DNA of 64,000 nucleotides from Mycoemilia scoparia (lineage: Eukaryota > Kickxellomycota > Kickxellomycetes > Kickxellales > Kickxellaceae). A program made the position numbers and the translations under genes. A model generated the notes under the pieces. That model searched no databases. It was not told where the DNA came from and saw only the letters and a program-made list of their open reading frames with translations. Shown piece by piece: positions 46,220 through 57,484 of the stretch. The DNA lies in assembly GCA_027575805.1 (NCBI GenBank), contig JANBPU010000027.1, forward strand, positions 1 through 64,000. Reading direction: 5' to 3'. Numbering within the stretch: position 1 is the first letter of the stretch; every line of letters starts with the position of its first letter.

Positions 46220-47213
46220 GATGAGCCCAGCCTTGATATTCGACATTTGTGTAGTTATTTTTGAAGGGCTATAGAGTCACTCATTTGGCTGTGTTTGCCC
46301 CTATAATCGCAGGCCACCAAAAGTCACCCTTCGAAAATTATGATCCATTTCATTTTTGATTAGGTATTGATAACAAAATATTTTTCAATATACCAGTCTA
46401 TTTATTGCTTACTTTGAGGCGTATAGCTTGGTGACCTATTTCTGAAGTCATAATCCGCAGAGTAATAGTAGAGATGTAGTAATAGTTGCTTTCAGCAAAT
46501 TTTGTGGTAAAGGTGTAGTGTAGCAGATTGGCCATACTCATCCTCATTGTTTAAAGTATGGTCCTGCATACACATCAATTCTTGGTGCGTATGTCACTGT
46601 TGCTCCCAAGCGCTAGTATGTCCTATTCATACAATCCATTGCACATTAGCATTTCGTTCTACTGATACTGGTCTCAGTCAAATGATAATTTAACCCAAGT
46701 ATACAGACTCACGTGCTGTCTTGAGACTACTAGGCTGCATCCGCAGTCCAGGTAGTGTCTTAAGTTAGAGGCAACATGGCACACATCTCGAACTTATAAA
46801 CAGAACTGTGTGGTTTTACAGTACTGTCAAAGGGTGTGGCACGAAATGACCACATGATTACCAATTGTGTTATTCCATAGTGACATTTTTCTGACCATAG
46901 AGTGAAATCTACTCATATCGTTAATTCGGCTGCCTGGCAACAGATAACTTTGAAAATGAATCCCTAAACCTTTGCAACAATCATGCGGAAGTAGTGATTG
47001 AATACGCCTTCAAATGTGTGCAGCGATTCAGGTGTGACGTAAAGTGCGTGTTGATAAGACGTATAAATAAGGCCAGGAGGGCGGGATTCCAGGCATCCCT
47101 AGCTTTTTACCAGGTTTCGCACTTTCCAATATCCTAATATATCATTTTATCCTATCGACCCCGCCTCGACTTTAACAGTACTTATCGGCCTTCCCAAGTA
47201 GTAGTTCCTAAAT
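46220..47213. other. Spacer between fumarase and the Rtc3-like gene
   Basis: No gene seen. It contains MITE-like copy D 30 bp after the fumarase stop, so that copy may be transcribed in the 3' UTR. A pyrimidine-rich leader (about 47100-47210) precedes the next gene. Confidence 0.45.
46250..46350. mobile_element. MITE-like element, copy D
   Basis: The left end is TAGTTATTTTTGAAGGGCTA; the right end is GGCCACCAAAAGTCACCCTT followed by CGAAAATTATGATCCA. The right half matches copy A almost base for base. The outer TGGG of the left end is lost and TA is not intact on the right, so this copy looks decayed. Confidence 0.75.
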
Positions 47214-47696
47214 ATGCATTCGGGTAAACAAAACGCCGCAGAGCAGGTTTCTTATAAGGTTGACAACAACGAGTTTATCATCTACGCTATTCCTGGGCAA
47301 ACCCAGAAATGGAAGAAAGACAGTACAATACCCTTAGTTGAGGTTGTAGAGTGTAAGTGCTACTGATGTTTGTTCATGTTGGTTTTATGTTTGAAAAATG
47401 GAATTAAAACAGGATACAAATCTGGTGTTAATTTCATGTGTTTGTATTTGCCATTTTTATTCTTGTCTGTACTAAACGTTTCTCTATTAACTTCAAAACT
47501 GCTGCTAATCCCATCTCTAGCATTTGACATCTTCGACTCATCCAGCGGCGGCAATAGTGGGATCAAGAGCCGACCATCCAAAGGCGTGCTGATGAGTGCA
47601 TTCAACACCGACAAGGACGTCGATATTGTCACCCAGATTCTCAAGAACGGGCAAGTGAAGGGCGCAGTAAACCTCAAGAATAACTACGAAAAATAA
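47214..47696 (+). CDS. SBDS N-terminal-domain protein (Rtc3/Yhr087w-like)
   Basis: Two exons, 47214-47352 and 47521-47696, give 104 aa, near the 111 aa of yeast Rtc3. It matches the FYSH domain of SBDS-type proteins: EFIIYAIPGQTQKWKKD, then FDIFDSSSGGNSGIKSRPSK (the region that reads F.IF.S..G..G...RPSK in the family), AFNTDKDVDIVTQILKNGQV. SBDS itself is a 60S maturation factor, but the stand-alone fungal domain protein has a poorly known role linked to RNA metabolism. The phase-1 junction restores Ser before FDIF. Confidence 0.85.
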
Positions 47697-48255
47697 TCAA
47701 GGATATTCTGCCTCAAGCTATGCCGACGAGCACACAAACAAACACACTTTCTCTTCTTTTTCTTGGTTTTGTAAAATATTAAAAACCCTCTTTAGATCAG
47801 CTAGCCATAACATTTTGCTATCAGTATTGATCTTTTCCAAATAAATGAAACGCTTGCACACTAGGCTTTACTATTATCCATCTATTATAATCAATCGCCT
47901 GCTGCTAGTCTATTAGGGTTGCCTTTAAAATACCTCAAAATATCGTAACAAACTTCCTTGTTAAATTTAGCAATGGGGTTTAGCTCCATTTTGTGGCTTA
48001 CCCTTTATTATAACACAACTCAATTCTAATACGACGATCACTGGAACGACCAACAGTGGGTGAGCAGCAGATAAATTATATCTAATCACCGCAGGCCATT
48101 ATTGGCATCTGTTAAATCATCTTGACGTGTCCAAAAGGCGTTTTCAAATTAAAAACACCACTACTATCAACTAGTCCAAAGTTTTCATATTTATCTTTTC
48201 CCTACTCCACTTTTTCGACTTGACAATATCAACATAAAATACACCTATAATCATA
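47697..48255. other. Spacer between the Rtc3-like gene and RPA2
   Basis: No gene seen. I did not recognise a clear MCB (ACGCGT) element, which might have been expected upstream of a replication gene. Confidence 0.35.
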
Positions 48256-49532
48256 ATGGAAGGTAATGACACCCCCCATAGAAGCAGATATAAAGCCGCC
48301 CTTCATGCTTTGATGACTTGCACAGCCAGTATTTAACGTGTTTGCAAATATATGATCATGATGATAAATAGACTACAGCGGGCACGGCCAATATGGATAC
48401 GATGGCGGTGAAGATAGCCGGGGAGGATTTATGAGCTCTCAATCTGGTGATGGGACCAAGGTACAGCATAAAACATATTTATTCGATGGCTGACAGGGAA
48501 CAAGGTTCTGCTTGGAGATATATACAAACTTTGTCTTCAAATACGCACTATATTATAGAAAACCCACGGAATGCCCTCACTAAGACCAGTAACTATCAAG
48601 CAGATTAACAGCATCACACAGGTCCACCCAGATATGCCTTCCAGTCTGGATGGGGAGGATGTAAAGCAGGCAAGTTATCTGGGCTGCAATGCAGACTCAC
48701 TAGTATATGTAAACATAGACGCCTCCTCGTAAAGTTTCCAACATTATATTGAACCCTCAACCTTAGATTACCTTTGTTGGAGTTATTCGTAACGTTTCTG
48801 TCCAAAATATCAATATTACCTACACCATTGAAGATGGCACTGGGCAAATCGACGTTCGTGTGTGGTCTGATAAGTCCGAATACGAGGATAGCGAAGCACA
48901 ACAATCCATATTCGAGTATGTATTTTCACGATGTCTATACATATGCACAAATACCTGTGGATGTAGCTAACATTGAGGTTAATTAATAATAGGGCAAACC
49001 AATATGTTCGCATACATGGTGATATCAAGCTCTATAACGACAAGATTTATATCAGTGGTAACAATATCCGTCCAGTAACAGACTTTAATGAAATTACCTA
49101 TCATAATCTCGAGGCTCTCTATGTGCACCTTCAGAAAACCAGGGGTCCATTGGTAAGTAGATACATATATCTTTCAGAAATTCATGCAATAGCGTCCCTC
49201 TTTGTATGTGCTAAGCACCAGATGTTTGATCTTAAACATTATAGGGTGAATCCGGTCAAGCTGGGCAATTTAACCTCTCTGGCTCTGCCTATGCCAACCC
49301 ATCATTTGGCGCTGGAGTAGGAGGTGGCTTGAAGCCCGACCAGCAAAAGGTTTATACATTCATTTGCGAAAATTCCGGTTCAAAGGAAGGAATTCATATT
49401 GACAGTATACTCAACGCTCTAGCCGGCCAAGTTTCTAGCCAGCAAGTTCGCGATGCTCTTGAATGGCTTACTAGCGAGGGCCACATCTACACAGCCCTTG
49501 ACGACTACCATTACAAGAATATTGGTGCCTAA
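48256..49532 (+). CDS. RPA2: Replication protein A 32-kDa subunit
   Basis: Middle subunit of the single-strand DNA-binding trimer used in replication, repair and recombination. Six exons: 48256-48262, 48372-48460, 48559-48669, 48767-48915, 48993-49152, 49245-49532, giving 267 aa (human RPA2 is 270). A short Gly/Ser-rich N-terminus (likely phospho-regulated by family) leads to LRPVTIKQI. The OB fold contains ITFVGVIRNVSVQNINITY, IDVRVW and YVRIHGDIKLYN...PVTDFNEITYHNLEAL. The C-terminal winged helix contains QVRDALEWLTSEGHIYTALD. Exon 1 is only seven coding bases (ATGGAAG). The third intron has a GC donor (AAGCAG|gcaagt). It converges on SFSWAP with 125 bp between stops. Confidence 0.96.
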
Positions 49533-49657
49533 GCCATTAGTTTTTCCCTCTCTATTTTTGGGCTCCAACTTCATTCTACTTAATTCCACTTTCTTTTTAC
49601 CTTAAAAGTATACCAAAAATTTTATTATATTTGAAGTATTAAAAATATTGTAGCATT

Positions 49658-51494
49658 TCATTCTTTCTTTGACCTTTTCCTGGATAAAAACAGTTGCATC
49701 CTTTTCCTTCTCTCTGCCTTGATCTTCTCATCAGGCGGTGATTTGGTATCAGGCGAATTATGTTTAATTTCTGGCACCTTTCCATTTAGAAATGCTTCTT
49801 TGACAAATGTATAATACGGATGAAATTCGCTAGCAGGAGATAGGAATTTATACAAGCTGTTGCCTGCTTTTTCAAGTCTCAGCTTGAATTCTATACTTGA
49901 GCCATCGCTTCCGCCACGACTGACCATCCTTGCCGCGTTGTCGGCCAACAGCTTCATGTCTGTATCGGGTATTCTATAGAAACAGCCCAAATTTAAGCCA
50001 GTTGGTTACATCATTGTGTTAGATGATGTAGCTTTAGCAGCACCAATATTGTAAACTTACGCCACATCGGATGGGATGGTTACACTCTCTTGTAGTGGTC
50101 GCCTTGCAATCTGCTCGTCTTTATATTTAGTACCTGAATTTTCTTCTTCAGTGGCATTTGTGGGGTTGGCTGTTTCTGATTTTGGCGACTCCTCATCGGA
50201 TTCGTTCTGGTCTTCTGAGTATCCATAAACCCCCAGCTGCAAAAGCTTTATAATATGCTGATAAAACGGATGCAGTTCACCTGATCTATTAAGGAATGCA
50301 AAGTCCGGATTGTTTGCCTGCTTAACTTGAAGAGTTATTTCCATCTTGGTAGACATTTCTGCCGATTCTCGGCTGTTTATGAACTTTGCTGTTCGCTCAA
50401 TTATTTCAAATTGTCTCTGTGTTGTTGGCTAGTATATTTGTTTTAAAAGAATTTTCATTTAGGACATGCGGAAACATGATAAATATTTCGAGATTTATGC
50501 TTATAAATTAATGTGTAAAAATAATGGGGGGAGGAGGAGGGAGAGAGAGTTACTTACAGTGACCATGTCTTTGGGAACAGAAAATGGTATTTTCACAGCC
50601 GACGATCCACCGGAACCATCCGGAGTTTCCGTTCCGTGATTATGTTTACTCGCGCATTCCTCAGTCTTGACATTAGTATAGTCAAAACCTATTTCGTTGC
50701 CTTTTTTAGGTCCAGAATTCGAGGTTTCATTTGATGCATTGATTTCGTCTAGAGAGAAGCAATTTACCACTAGAGTTTAGTATGAACCTGGTATATATAT
50801 ATATATATATGCTCATAGAATAACATGATACGATTATTAAAACCCACTTAGATAAATTTGGCGTTCAGTGTCGTCCATATAGAATGTGTCTTCTTCTTCA
50901 TCAAGATCCAGGTCCTTGAATCTTTTGGAATCAAGGTCATTAGGTGGCGGGATAAGGTTATTTATTAGTCGTCGAGAATCCTCATTGGTAGAGGATCCTG
51001 GCATCCAGCTATTCAAATGATGTCTAACATCGTATCTAAATAATAATGTGTCAACCTCAAGTTTGAATAATGAATAGGGACATGGGTTCAATAGATATGG
51101 CACATGCTCAGCCCTCTAAATCGATATTAATACCAGTTAAATTCCACAAAATGTGGATCCATGATACAGCATAATACACAATTCAACTATTTTCTCGGCC
51201 TTGTGGCTAGTCACATAAAGCTAGGACACTTCATATAAATATAGGTATATGCTTATCTGATTGAGTACTATATGATTTTTAATACCTGTTGGCCCACACG
51301 GTATCATCAGAGTCGTCTGCACCATGTAGTGGAATAAGGCGGATTTTGCTTTCTCCGAGGGTAGCGTGATCTTGACTTTTTTGTTGGTACAATCTAGCCT
51401 GGTATCCAAAAATAAAAATGTGGCCAAAGGACTCATCCTTATCTTTGGTCCTGCTTTGTAACTGTTTTTTGTGTAGAATCCTCTGCTTTGGCAT
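49658..51494 (-). CDS. SFSWAP-type splicing regulator (DRY_EERY domain plus two SURP modules)
   Basis: Five exons on the minus strand: 51494-51286, 51035-50848, 50748-50558, 50428-50061, 49973-49658, giving 423 aa. The N-terminal DRY_EERY-like part reads IFIFGYQARLYQ...RLIPLHG...NRYDVRHHL, followed by an acidic DLDLDEEEDTFYMDDTERQIYL segment. SURP1 (about 204-265) has IIERTAKFI and FAFLNRSGELHPFYQHII. SURP2 (about 327-385) has LLADNAARMV and LYKFLSPASEFHPYYTFVKEAF. It ends in a basic tail (KAERRKRMQLFLSRKRSKK) with no long RS domain, so it is much shorter than animal SFSWAP. Probable nuclear role in alternative splicing, by family. Exon 3 has two in-frame acceptors 21 nt apart. Confidence 0.9.
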
Positions 51495-52032
51495 AGTAGT
51501 AGTGGTAGTATAAGTGGAAGGGGATTAATAATGGCAGCATAATAAAAACAAAAACCCAAAGCCACGCAGCCATCTTGGCAACCTAGGGCCATGATCGTAA
51601 ATTATGGAATAATGATGACACACACGACTTAATTAACGGAGGCATATGTATCAAATTGACGGATGAGAGGTGGGACAGCCTATGCTCCCCATTTTAGTCA
51701 TTGCCAAATCAGGGTACACGCAATTGCCCAAACTGTTCAGGAAATTACAAGTTGGATGTAAGGGATCGGAGTCGCATAGCCAAACCGGGCCCGCTGTTGG
51801 AGCGAATCAGGAATAGCTTCTTGATCTGTCCTTCCGCCCGTCTCCTCCACTGGGCTGACAAACATGCAAAACTTTGGTTTGCTATGACAAAGGAACACGT
51901 CTATAGGGCCCGAAGAGACATGACAACCACTATAAAAGCAGTCAAAAGTCTGGCTTCTCTTGTCTTTTTTCAACCACAAATCATTTTTCCAATAGCATAT
52001 TTTTTTTATATCTCAACCACAAACAAAAAGAC
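51495..52032. other. Divergent spacer, SFSWAP / SNG1-like
   Basis: No gene or structured RNA recognised. It should carry both promoters. Confidence 0.35.
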
Positions 52033-53838
52033 ATGTCAGTGTATTTCGTAGACCTGCCCGAACGGGTGGGCTTTTGGGATACAGCACTCAGCTACAGCCG
52101 CAAGGTGGCCGGAAAGTACCTGCTTAGACAGATTATCACCCTCACATTAACAATATGGGCAGCTTTAGGGCTATTTTTCGGAGCAAATGTAAGATACCAG
52201 TATACATAGCCTTCACGAATCTCTGCTGATAGTTTATTATTGTGCCAAGATGGTATACTAAACCTGCATGGATATTTGTACCTTGTAGTTTAAAACCACA
52301 GATTATTTGCACAACATACACATTGGAGTGTACAATATGGATGGTGGCGACATCGGAGGAATGCTTTCATCTGGCATACTAGACGCCATGAAGCTACAGG
52401 GCAAAGAAACTTTTGAGCTGGTCTCTATAGATAGATTCAACAATGTCGATGAGATCGCCGAGGACATCAGGAAAAATGGATGGGGTGGCATAGTCATTGG
52501 TGCCAACTTGACAGATTCCATCAGAAATGCATTAGAAAATGGAACTCCATTCGATACTACCAACAAGCTGTACGCCATGTACTCTGAGGGTCGCCAGGTA
52601 AGCAAGGGTTTGGGTATTCTAGCTTTCGCTTCCTTTGGATTCAGATTGAAAATGAGCTTCTAACAAATATCAATTCCTTCCTCTATATAGCCCATCGTTG
52701 TTGATAAATATGTTTCTGTTCCAATAATAAGAGTAGCAGAGCAGACACAAGTTATGTTATCGCAAATAATACAGAGGAATGCCAAAGATATCATCAACAA
52801 TGGTAAGTGTTTTGAAAAGCCATTTCCTGTTTAGCCACCGCAAATAGTTATAAACAAATATCAAACTGACAGAAATTTATAAAAATCCTTTCGCTTTGTC
52901 TAGGCGGCTCCCCACATACCGGCGTTGCTCTTTCGCCTATACAGCCCAAAATAATGAACGTAGCTCCATTTTCGTTCCCAGCCGCACCGCTCTTCCCCAT
53001 CATCGGGTTCATTGTATTGTATCTATTTTTAATGATCCCATCGGTTGTATTTCGGTCCCTCACATATCCGGTTTCCATGCAGGTTTCTTTCCCAACCCTG
53101 TTCATCTGGAAATTCACCATACTTTTCGCATGGAACTTTTTCGTTGCATTGTTTGGCGCGCTTGCCTTTTTTGCATTCAAGGGCCCAAACTACGAAGTGT
53201 TGGACTACGGACTTCCATTCACTGCTGGGCGCTGGTTTGCTGTCTTCGGAATCTTCCTCGGGCTAACCACAAGCACCATTTTGTTTTTCAACGCCGGCAT
53301 TGCCATTCTTCCTGTCGACTTACTAGGAACGTTATCACTCCTCTTCGTTTTGTCAAATGTAGCTAGCTCACTGGTTGATGTGTCGATCGCACCACCATTT
53401 TACAAATGGCTCGAAGTTTTGCCATTCCACCTTGCTGGCAACTTGATAAGATACGTTATAAGCGGTGCCCATCCACGTCTTGGCCGAGATATTGGCATAT
53501 TTTTGGGCGAAGTTGCCTTTTGGTTTGTTGCTTGGATCCTTATTGAGTATGTCAGATATCTCTGGGTTAACAGTGGAAAGCAAGACGCATCCGGCTGGTT
53601 TTATGGCTACTTCCTTTATATGGGTCCCGGGTATCCACGAGGAGTTACTCGGGAGCTTACTGAGGAAAATGAAGAGCAGGAGCCACCAGTTGCTGAATCG
53701 ACCAAATCACCCTATGCATCACCTCAAAGCGAACCTGCACAGTCAGAAAAGGGAATGGAAAGGCCATCGAATGAAACATTGAGCCCAAAGAGCTATACAA
53801 CCAAGAAATCGACTGGTACACTTATGACTGATAAATAG
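52033..53838 (+). CDS. SNG1-family (DUF3533) membrane protein
   Basis: Four exons: 52033-52188, 52289-52597, 52691-52802, 52904-53838, giving 503 aa. Layout matches the fungal SNG1 nitrosoguanidine-resistance family: one N-terminal membrane segment (IITLTLTIWAALGLFFGAN), a soluble loop with IHIGVYNMDGG and GGIVIGANLT, then about five membrane segments (LFPIIGFIVLYLFLMIPSVV, FTILFAWNFFVALFGALAFF, WFAVFGIFLGLTTSTILFF, VDLLGTLSLLFVLSNVAS, IGIFLGEVAFWFVAWILIEY). It closes with a Pro/Ser/Glu-rich cytosolic tail. The topology is like ABC-2 exporters. In yeast the family affects drug resistance and membrane lipid asymmetry; the substrate is unknown. Confidence 0.88.
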
Positions 53839-55347
53839 CTTTGTTAATATCGGGCATCTCTTTCAATCCCTCCATCTTCATTGATAAATGTATACATTTA
53901 TTTTCAAGAATAGACCGTGTTGATTTCGTTATACATATAGATCACACAATTTTCTTACAATAAAACTCTAATTTTTTTAAAAATATACTTTTTTTATTTT
54001 AGCATAAACTATTTTGCATTATCATTTATTTCGTTTTTGTGAATCTAACCCAGACATATTACATCTAGAGAAGAAACAATCTAATGATTTGGGACATTGG
54101 GCATTTTGAATTCCCGATATAATTTTATCAGGATAATGGCTTAAAAGCGCTATGACTGTCCCCTCTCTCCCCAACAACAGCAAGCTCCATTCAAAGCAGA
54201 GTAGTGACAATCTGGTAGCCAGTAAGAAAAGGTTTTTAAAGAATAAAAAACTGGCCCAAGCTCAACTTTACCCAAACTACATGCTCGGATTACAGACTGA
54301 GCAATTTACAGAGATTATCCCATTTTTACATCAACAGTTTATACTGCCCACTAGGCAAACAATCATACACACATACACACATAAAAATTATGAATCAGTG
54401 CAGAATACTATTACCCAATCCATAAGTAATTGGCAGATCAAATGGTGTTTTTTCTTTTTTCATGAGCTCCATGGACAAAGGACATGAAGTATAATGGAGA
54501 CAAAGTAATGACTGCAGCTTGTAACAGCAAGTAAAACTATGCTGGGCTGCAGCACAGGGCATCAAGGCTAATGAAGAAAGTGCACTTTGAGCACATGCCA
54601 AACTGTTTATAGCGCCTTAGAAAAAGTAAAATACACAAGATAGCCAGTGAGATTTATTGCGTGGGGAAAGCCAACACTGCGATTGGGTCAGATATTTGCG
54701 TCATAAGTAAACTGCAAAAATTTAGGGAAGATCGGAAAGTTCAATGGCTCAGGAATCATGTAAAGAAGCAGAGTGGAATCACAGTTGACAAAACATTTCA
54801 TCAGGGGTTTGTTGCAAAACTACCAGTACCAAAATTGCCTGGGCTTGTCTCAGATGGAAATCTGGAGGTGTACAGATAGGCAGGCAGAGAGAAGTGAATG
54901 GCTATCAAAATTGGTTGTGCCTTTTATTCGGCTTCATAATCTTCAGGCACGGCAATTCTTCTGTTTATCAACCTTTCTCTCTCTCTCTCTTTTCAAAATT
55001 CAACGCTCTTTGCAATTTCGCTATTTTCGGCAACTTTACGGATAGCTGAACAGTTTCGAAAAATCTACCTTCTAGCAAAGTCGAAGGAATACAATCCAAA
55101 GAACCTGTAGATAGAACCTTTGCTCAGCCAACTCCACACACATACGCATATAAACTTTTTTCTCAGTCTAGTTTAAATTCGTTGATATCTGTGTGTCCAT
55201 TTCACTTTTCGTTCTTTCATACACCTGCAATTTTAGAACTTTATAATTTAACTATTTCTAGCCTCTGTCTTACACGCATACACCACACACACACACACAC
55301 CTACACATACGCACCTATATATACACACATATACCAAATAACCATCA
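53839..55347. other. 1.5-kb spacer upstream of PRS
   Basis: No convincing gene. Short frames lack family features. The last 400 bp are pyrimidine-rich with a CT run (about 54970-54992) and a CA run (about 55284-55300) and look like the PRS promoter and leader. Confidence 0.4.
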
Positions 55348-56432
55348 ATGGCTACCAACTCGATACGCATTCTCTCTGGTAATTCACACCCAGTTCTTGC
55401 TGAACTTATCGCAAAGTAAGTATACTACTCCATTTTAGCATACACATAGTGTCTTGGATACATTGCGCTACCCGATCAATCAATACCACAAGCAACTGAA
55501 GCTAACCACACTATTATGGCGGTTCTAATTATCACAGGCGCCTAGGACTCGACCTTTCTAATGTCACAGTAAGCAAGTACTCGAATCAGGAGACTGCAGT
55601 CACTATTGGTGAGTCCGTTCGCGATGAAGATGTATTCATTATTCAGTCAGGCTGCGGGGAGATCAATGACCACCTAATGGAGCTTTTGATCATGATCAAT
55701 GCCTGTAAAATTGCCTCGGCAAGGCGCATCACGGCTGTTATTCCATGCTTCCCCTACGCCCGCCAGGACAAGAAGGACAAATCGCGCGCTCCAATCAGCG
55801 CCAAGCTGGTCGCAAACATGCTTACAATCGCTGGGGCCGACCATGTAATCACCATGGACCTTCATGCTAGTCAGATTCAGGGCTTCTTTGACTGCCCAGT
55901 CGACAACCTGTACGGAGAGCCCTCTGTCCTCAAGTACATCAGAGAAAACATCCCGGACTGGCGCAATGCAATCATTGTATCGCCAGATGCTGGGGGTGCC
56001 AAGCGCGCCACTGCAATTGCGGATCAGCTCGACCTTGACTTTGCCCTGATCCACAAGGAACGCAAGAAGGCCAACGAGGTATCGCGCATGGTGCTGGTCG
56101 GCGATGTTCAAGATAAGGTTGCCATTCTGGTCGACGACATGGCTGATACCTGCGGTACTCTTGGTCTTGCTGCCACAACCCTGAAGAAGAATGGCGCCCA
56201 AGCCGTCTATGCTATTGTTACCCACGGTGTGTTGTCTGGAAAGGCCCTAGAGGTCATTACCAAGAGCGATCTCACCAAGGTCGTGGTTACAAATACCATC
56301 CCCCACGCTAGCAAGAAGAAGCTGTGCTCAAAACTCGATACAATAGATGTGTCTCGCGTGTTTGCCGAAGCTATCCGACGAACCCATAATGGCGAGTCCA
56401 TCTCCTACTTGTTCCGCCATATCCCAGAATAA
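55348..56432 (+). CDS. PRS: Ribose-phosphate pyrophosphokinase (PRPP synthetase)
   Basis: Makes PRPP from ribose 5-phosphate and ATP for purine, pyrimidine, histidine, tryptophan and NAD synthesis in the cytosol. Two exons, 55348-55415 and 55538-56432, give 320 aa, the usual length of a catalytic subunit. Motifs in order: [23 protein letters not shown] with the regulatory [15 protein letters not shown], the flexible-loop segment [20 protein letters not shown], metal-binding [24 protein letters not shown] and the PRPP loop [12 protein letters not shown]. No insertion of the kind seen in some yeast non-catalytic paralogues, so it is probably active. Confidence 0.98.
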
Positions 56433-57484
56433 AAGCTGAGCTGTGTAAACCAAACCAAATTGACTTATTTCAAGTCGCCCCATTTCTCCCTTTTTACCAT
56501 AGATATAAAATATATTTTAGACACTCCTTTTTGTCTATTTTACTCGTAAATTCTTCTAACTGTCTACACTAAGATTTAGACGCTCAAGTATTAGTTGTGA
56601 TTTGAAGAGCAGATAGAGAGTGCTGCTGCTGCTCTGTTTGACTAATGACCATTGCAATGCAAGTTCTCTCCATCAAATGGAAACAGATTGGTACCCTCGA
56701 ACATTCCCTGCCAAATCGGCCCATAACCCATACATTTTGGCTGTAATCTGACGGATTATTCGCTGTTATCCAGGGCATGATTCTGGTACACCCTCAAATG
56801 AGATTCATGACACATAAACGAGATAAACTTAATGGGATTGCTTTTTTCAGTTATTTTGGTTTTGCCTGTTTTGGAAACATTTTACCGACTGGTAGAGCCC
56901 CATCTATTCTTTGATAGAAGCGATTCACTGTGCTGTGACCTTCTCATTTTCTGTTGTTTGTCGTCTTTAAGCCTATTTGGTTGCAAGATGTAGATAGTTC
57001 AAATCAGACATGCATGTCTGTTGAATAATTTGGAATACAAGATGCAGCAGCCTACAGCTGCTGATACAGGAAGCCTAAAATTCAGGTTTGGGCCAATGTG
57101 TAGGGTACACCAAAGCAACGCCTCTCTGTGCTCAATGTAAACCATGCTCTTTGTTTACAATAATAAACGCGAGCCAGATCATCCTTTAACGAGCTCTTTC
57201 ACCTTGCAAAGCTGGAAACGACCAGAGGTGGGTCGAGAAATGTGTGTTTTACGAATTTTATAAACTAATTAAAAACGCCCAGCGATACACTCTTCAAATA
57301 GATCTTTGTGTGTTTCCACTCCATCAGTATTTATTATTTTTATCATTCTTTTAGTATACTTTGTTTTTTCCCTGTGTGCGCTTGTTGGTGTGGGGAAGCA
57401 TACTTTTTCTTGCCTACTAGGGTTTGTCAGAACACAGAAGTGACTCCTTTCTCTACTAAAACGAAGCCTTTATTTCAAGCAGCC
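56433..57484. other. Spacer between PRS and the polytopic membrane protein
   Basis: No gene recognised. A 3' A/T-rich stretch after PRS is followed by unremarkable sequence. The reading frame of the next gene is open upstream of its first ATG back to 57308, but no in-frame ATG lies there. Confidence 0.35.

Noticed and set aside
57001..57030. tRNA-like T-arm word (agttcaaatc)
   Set aside because: No matching acceptor stem, D-arm or anticodon arm around it. Other gttcaa/gttcga words lie inside coding sequence.
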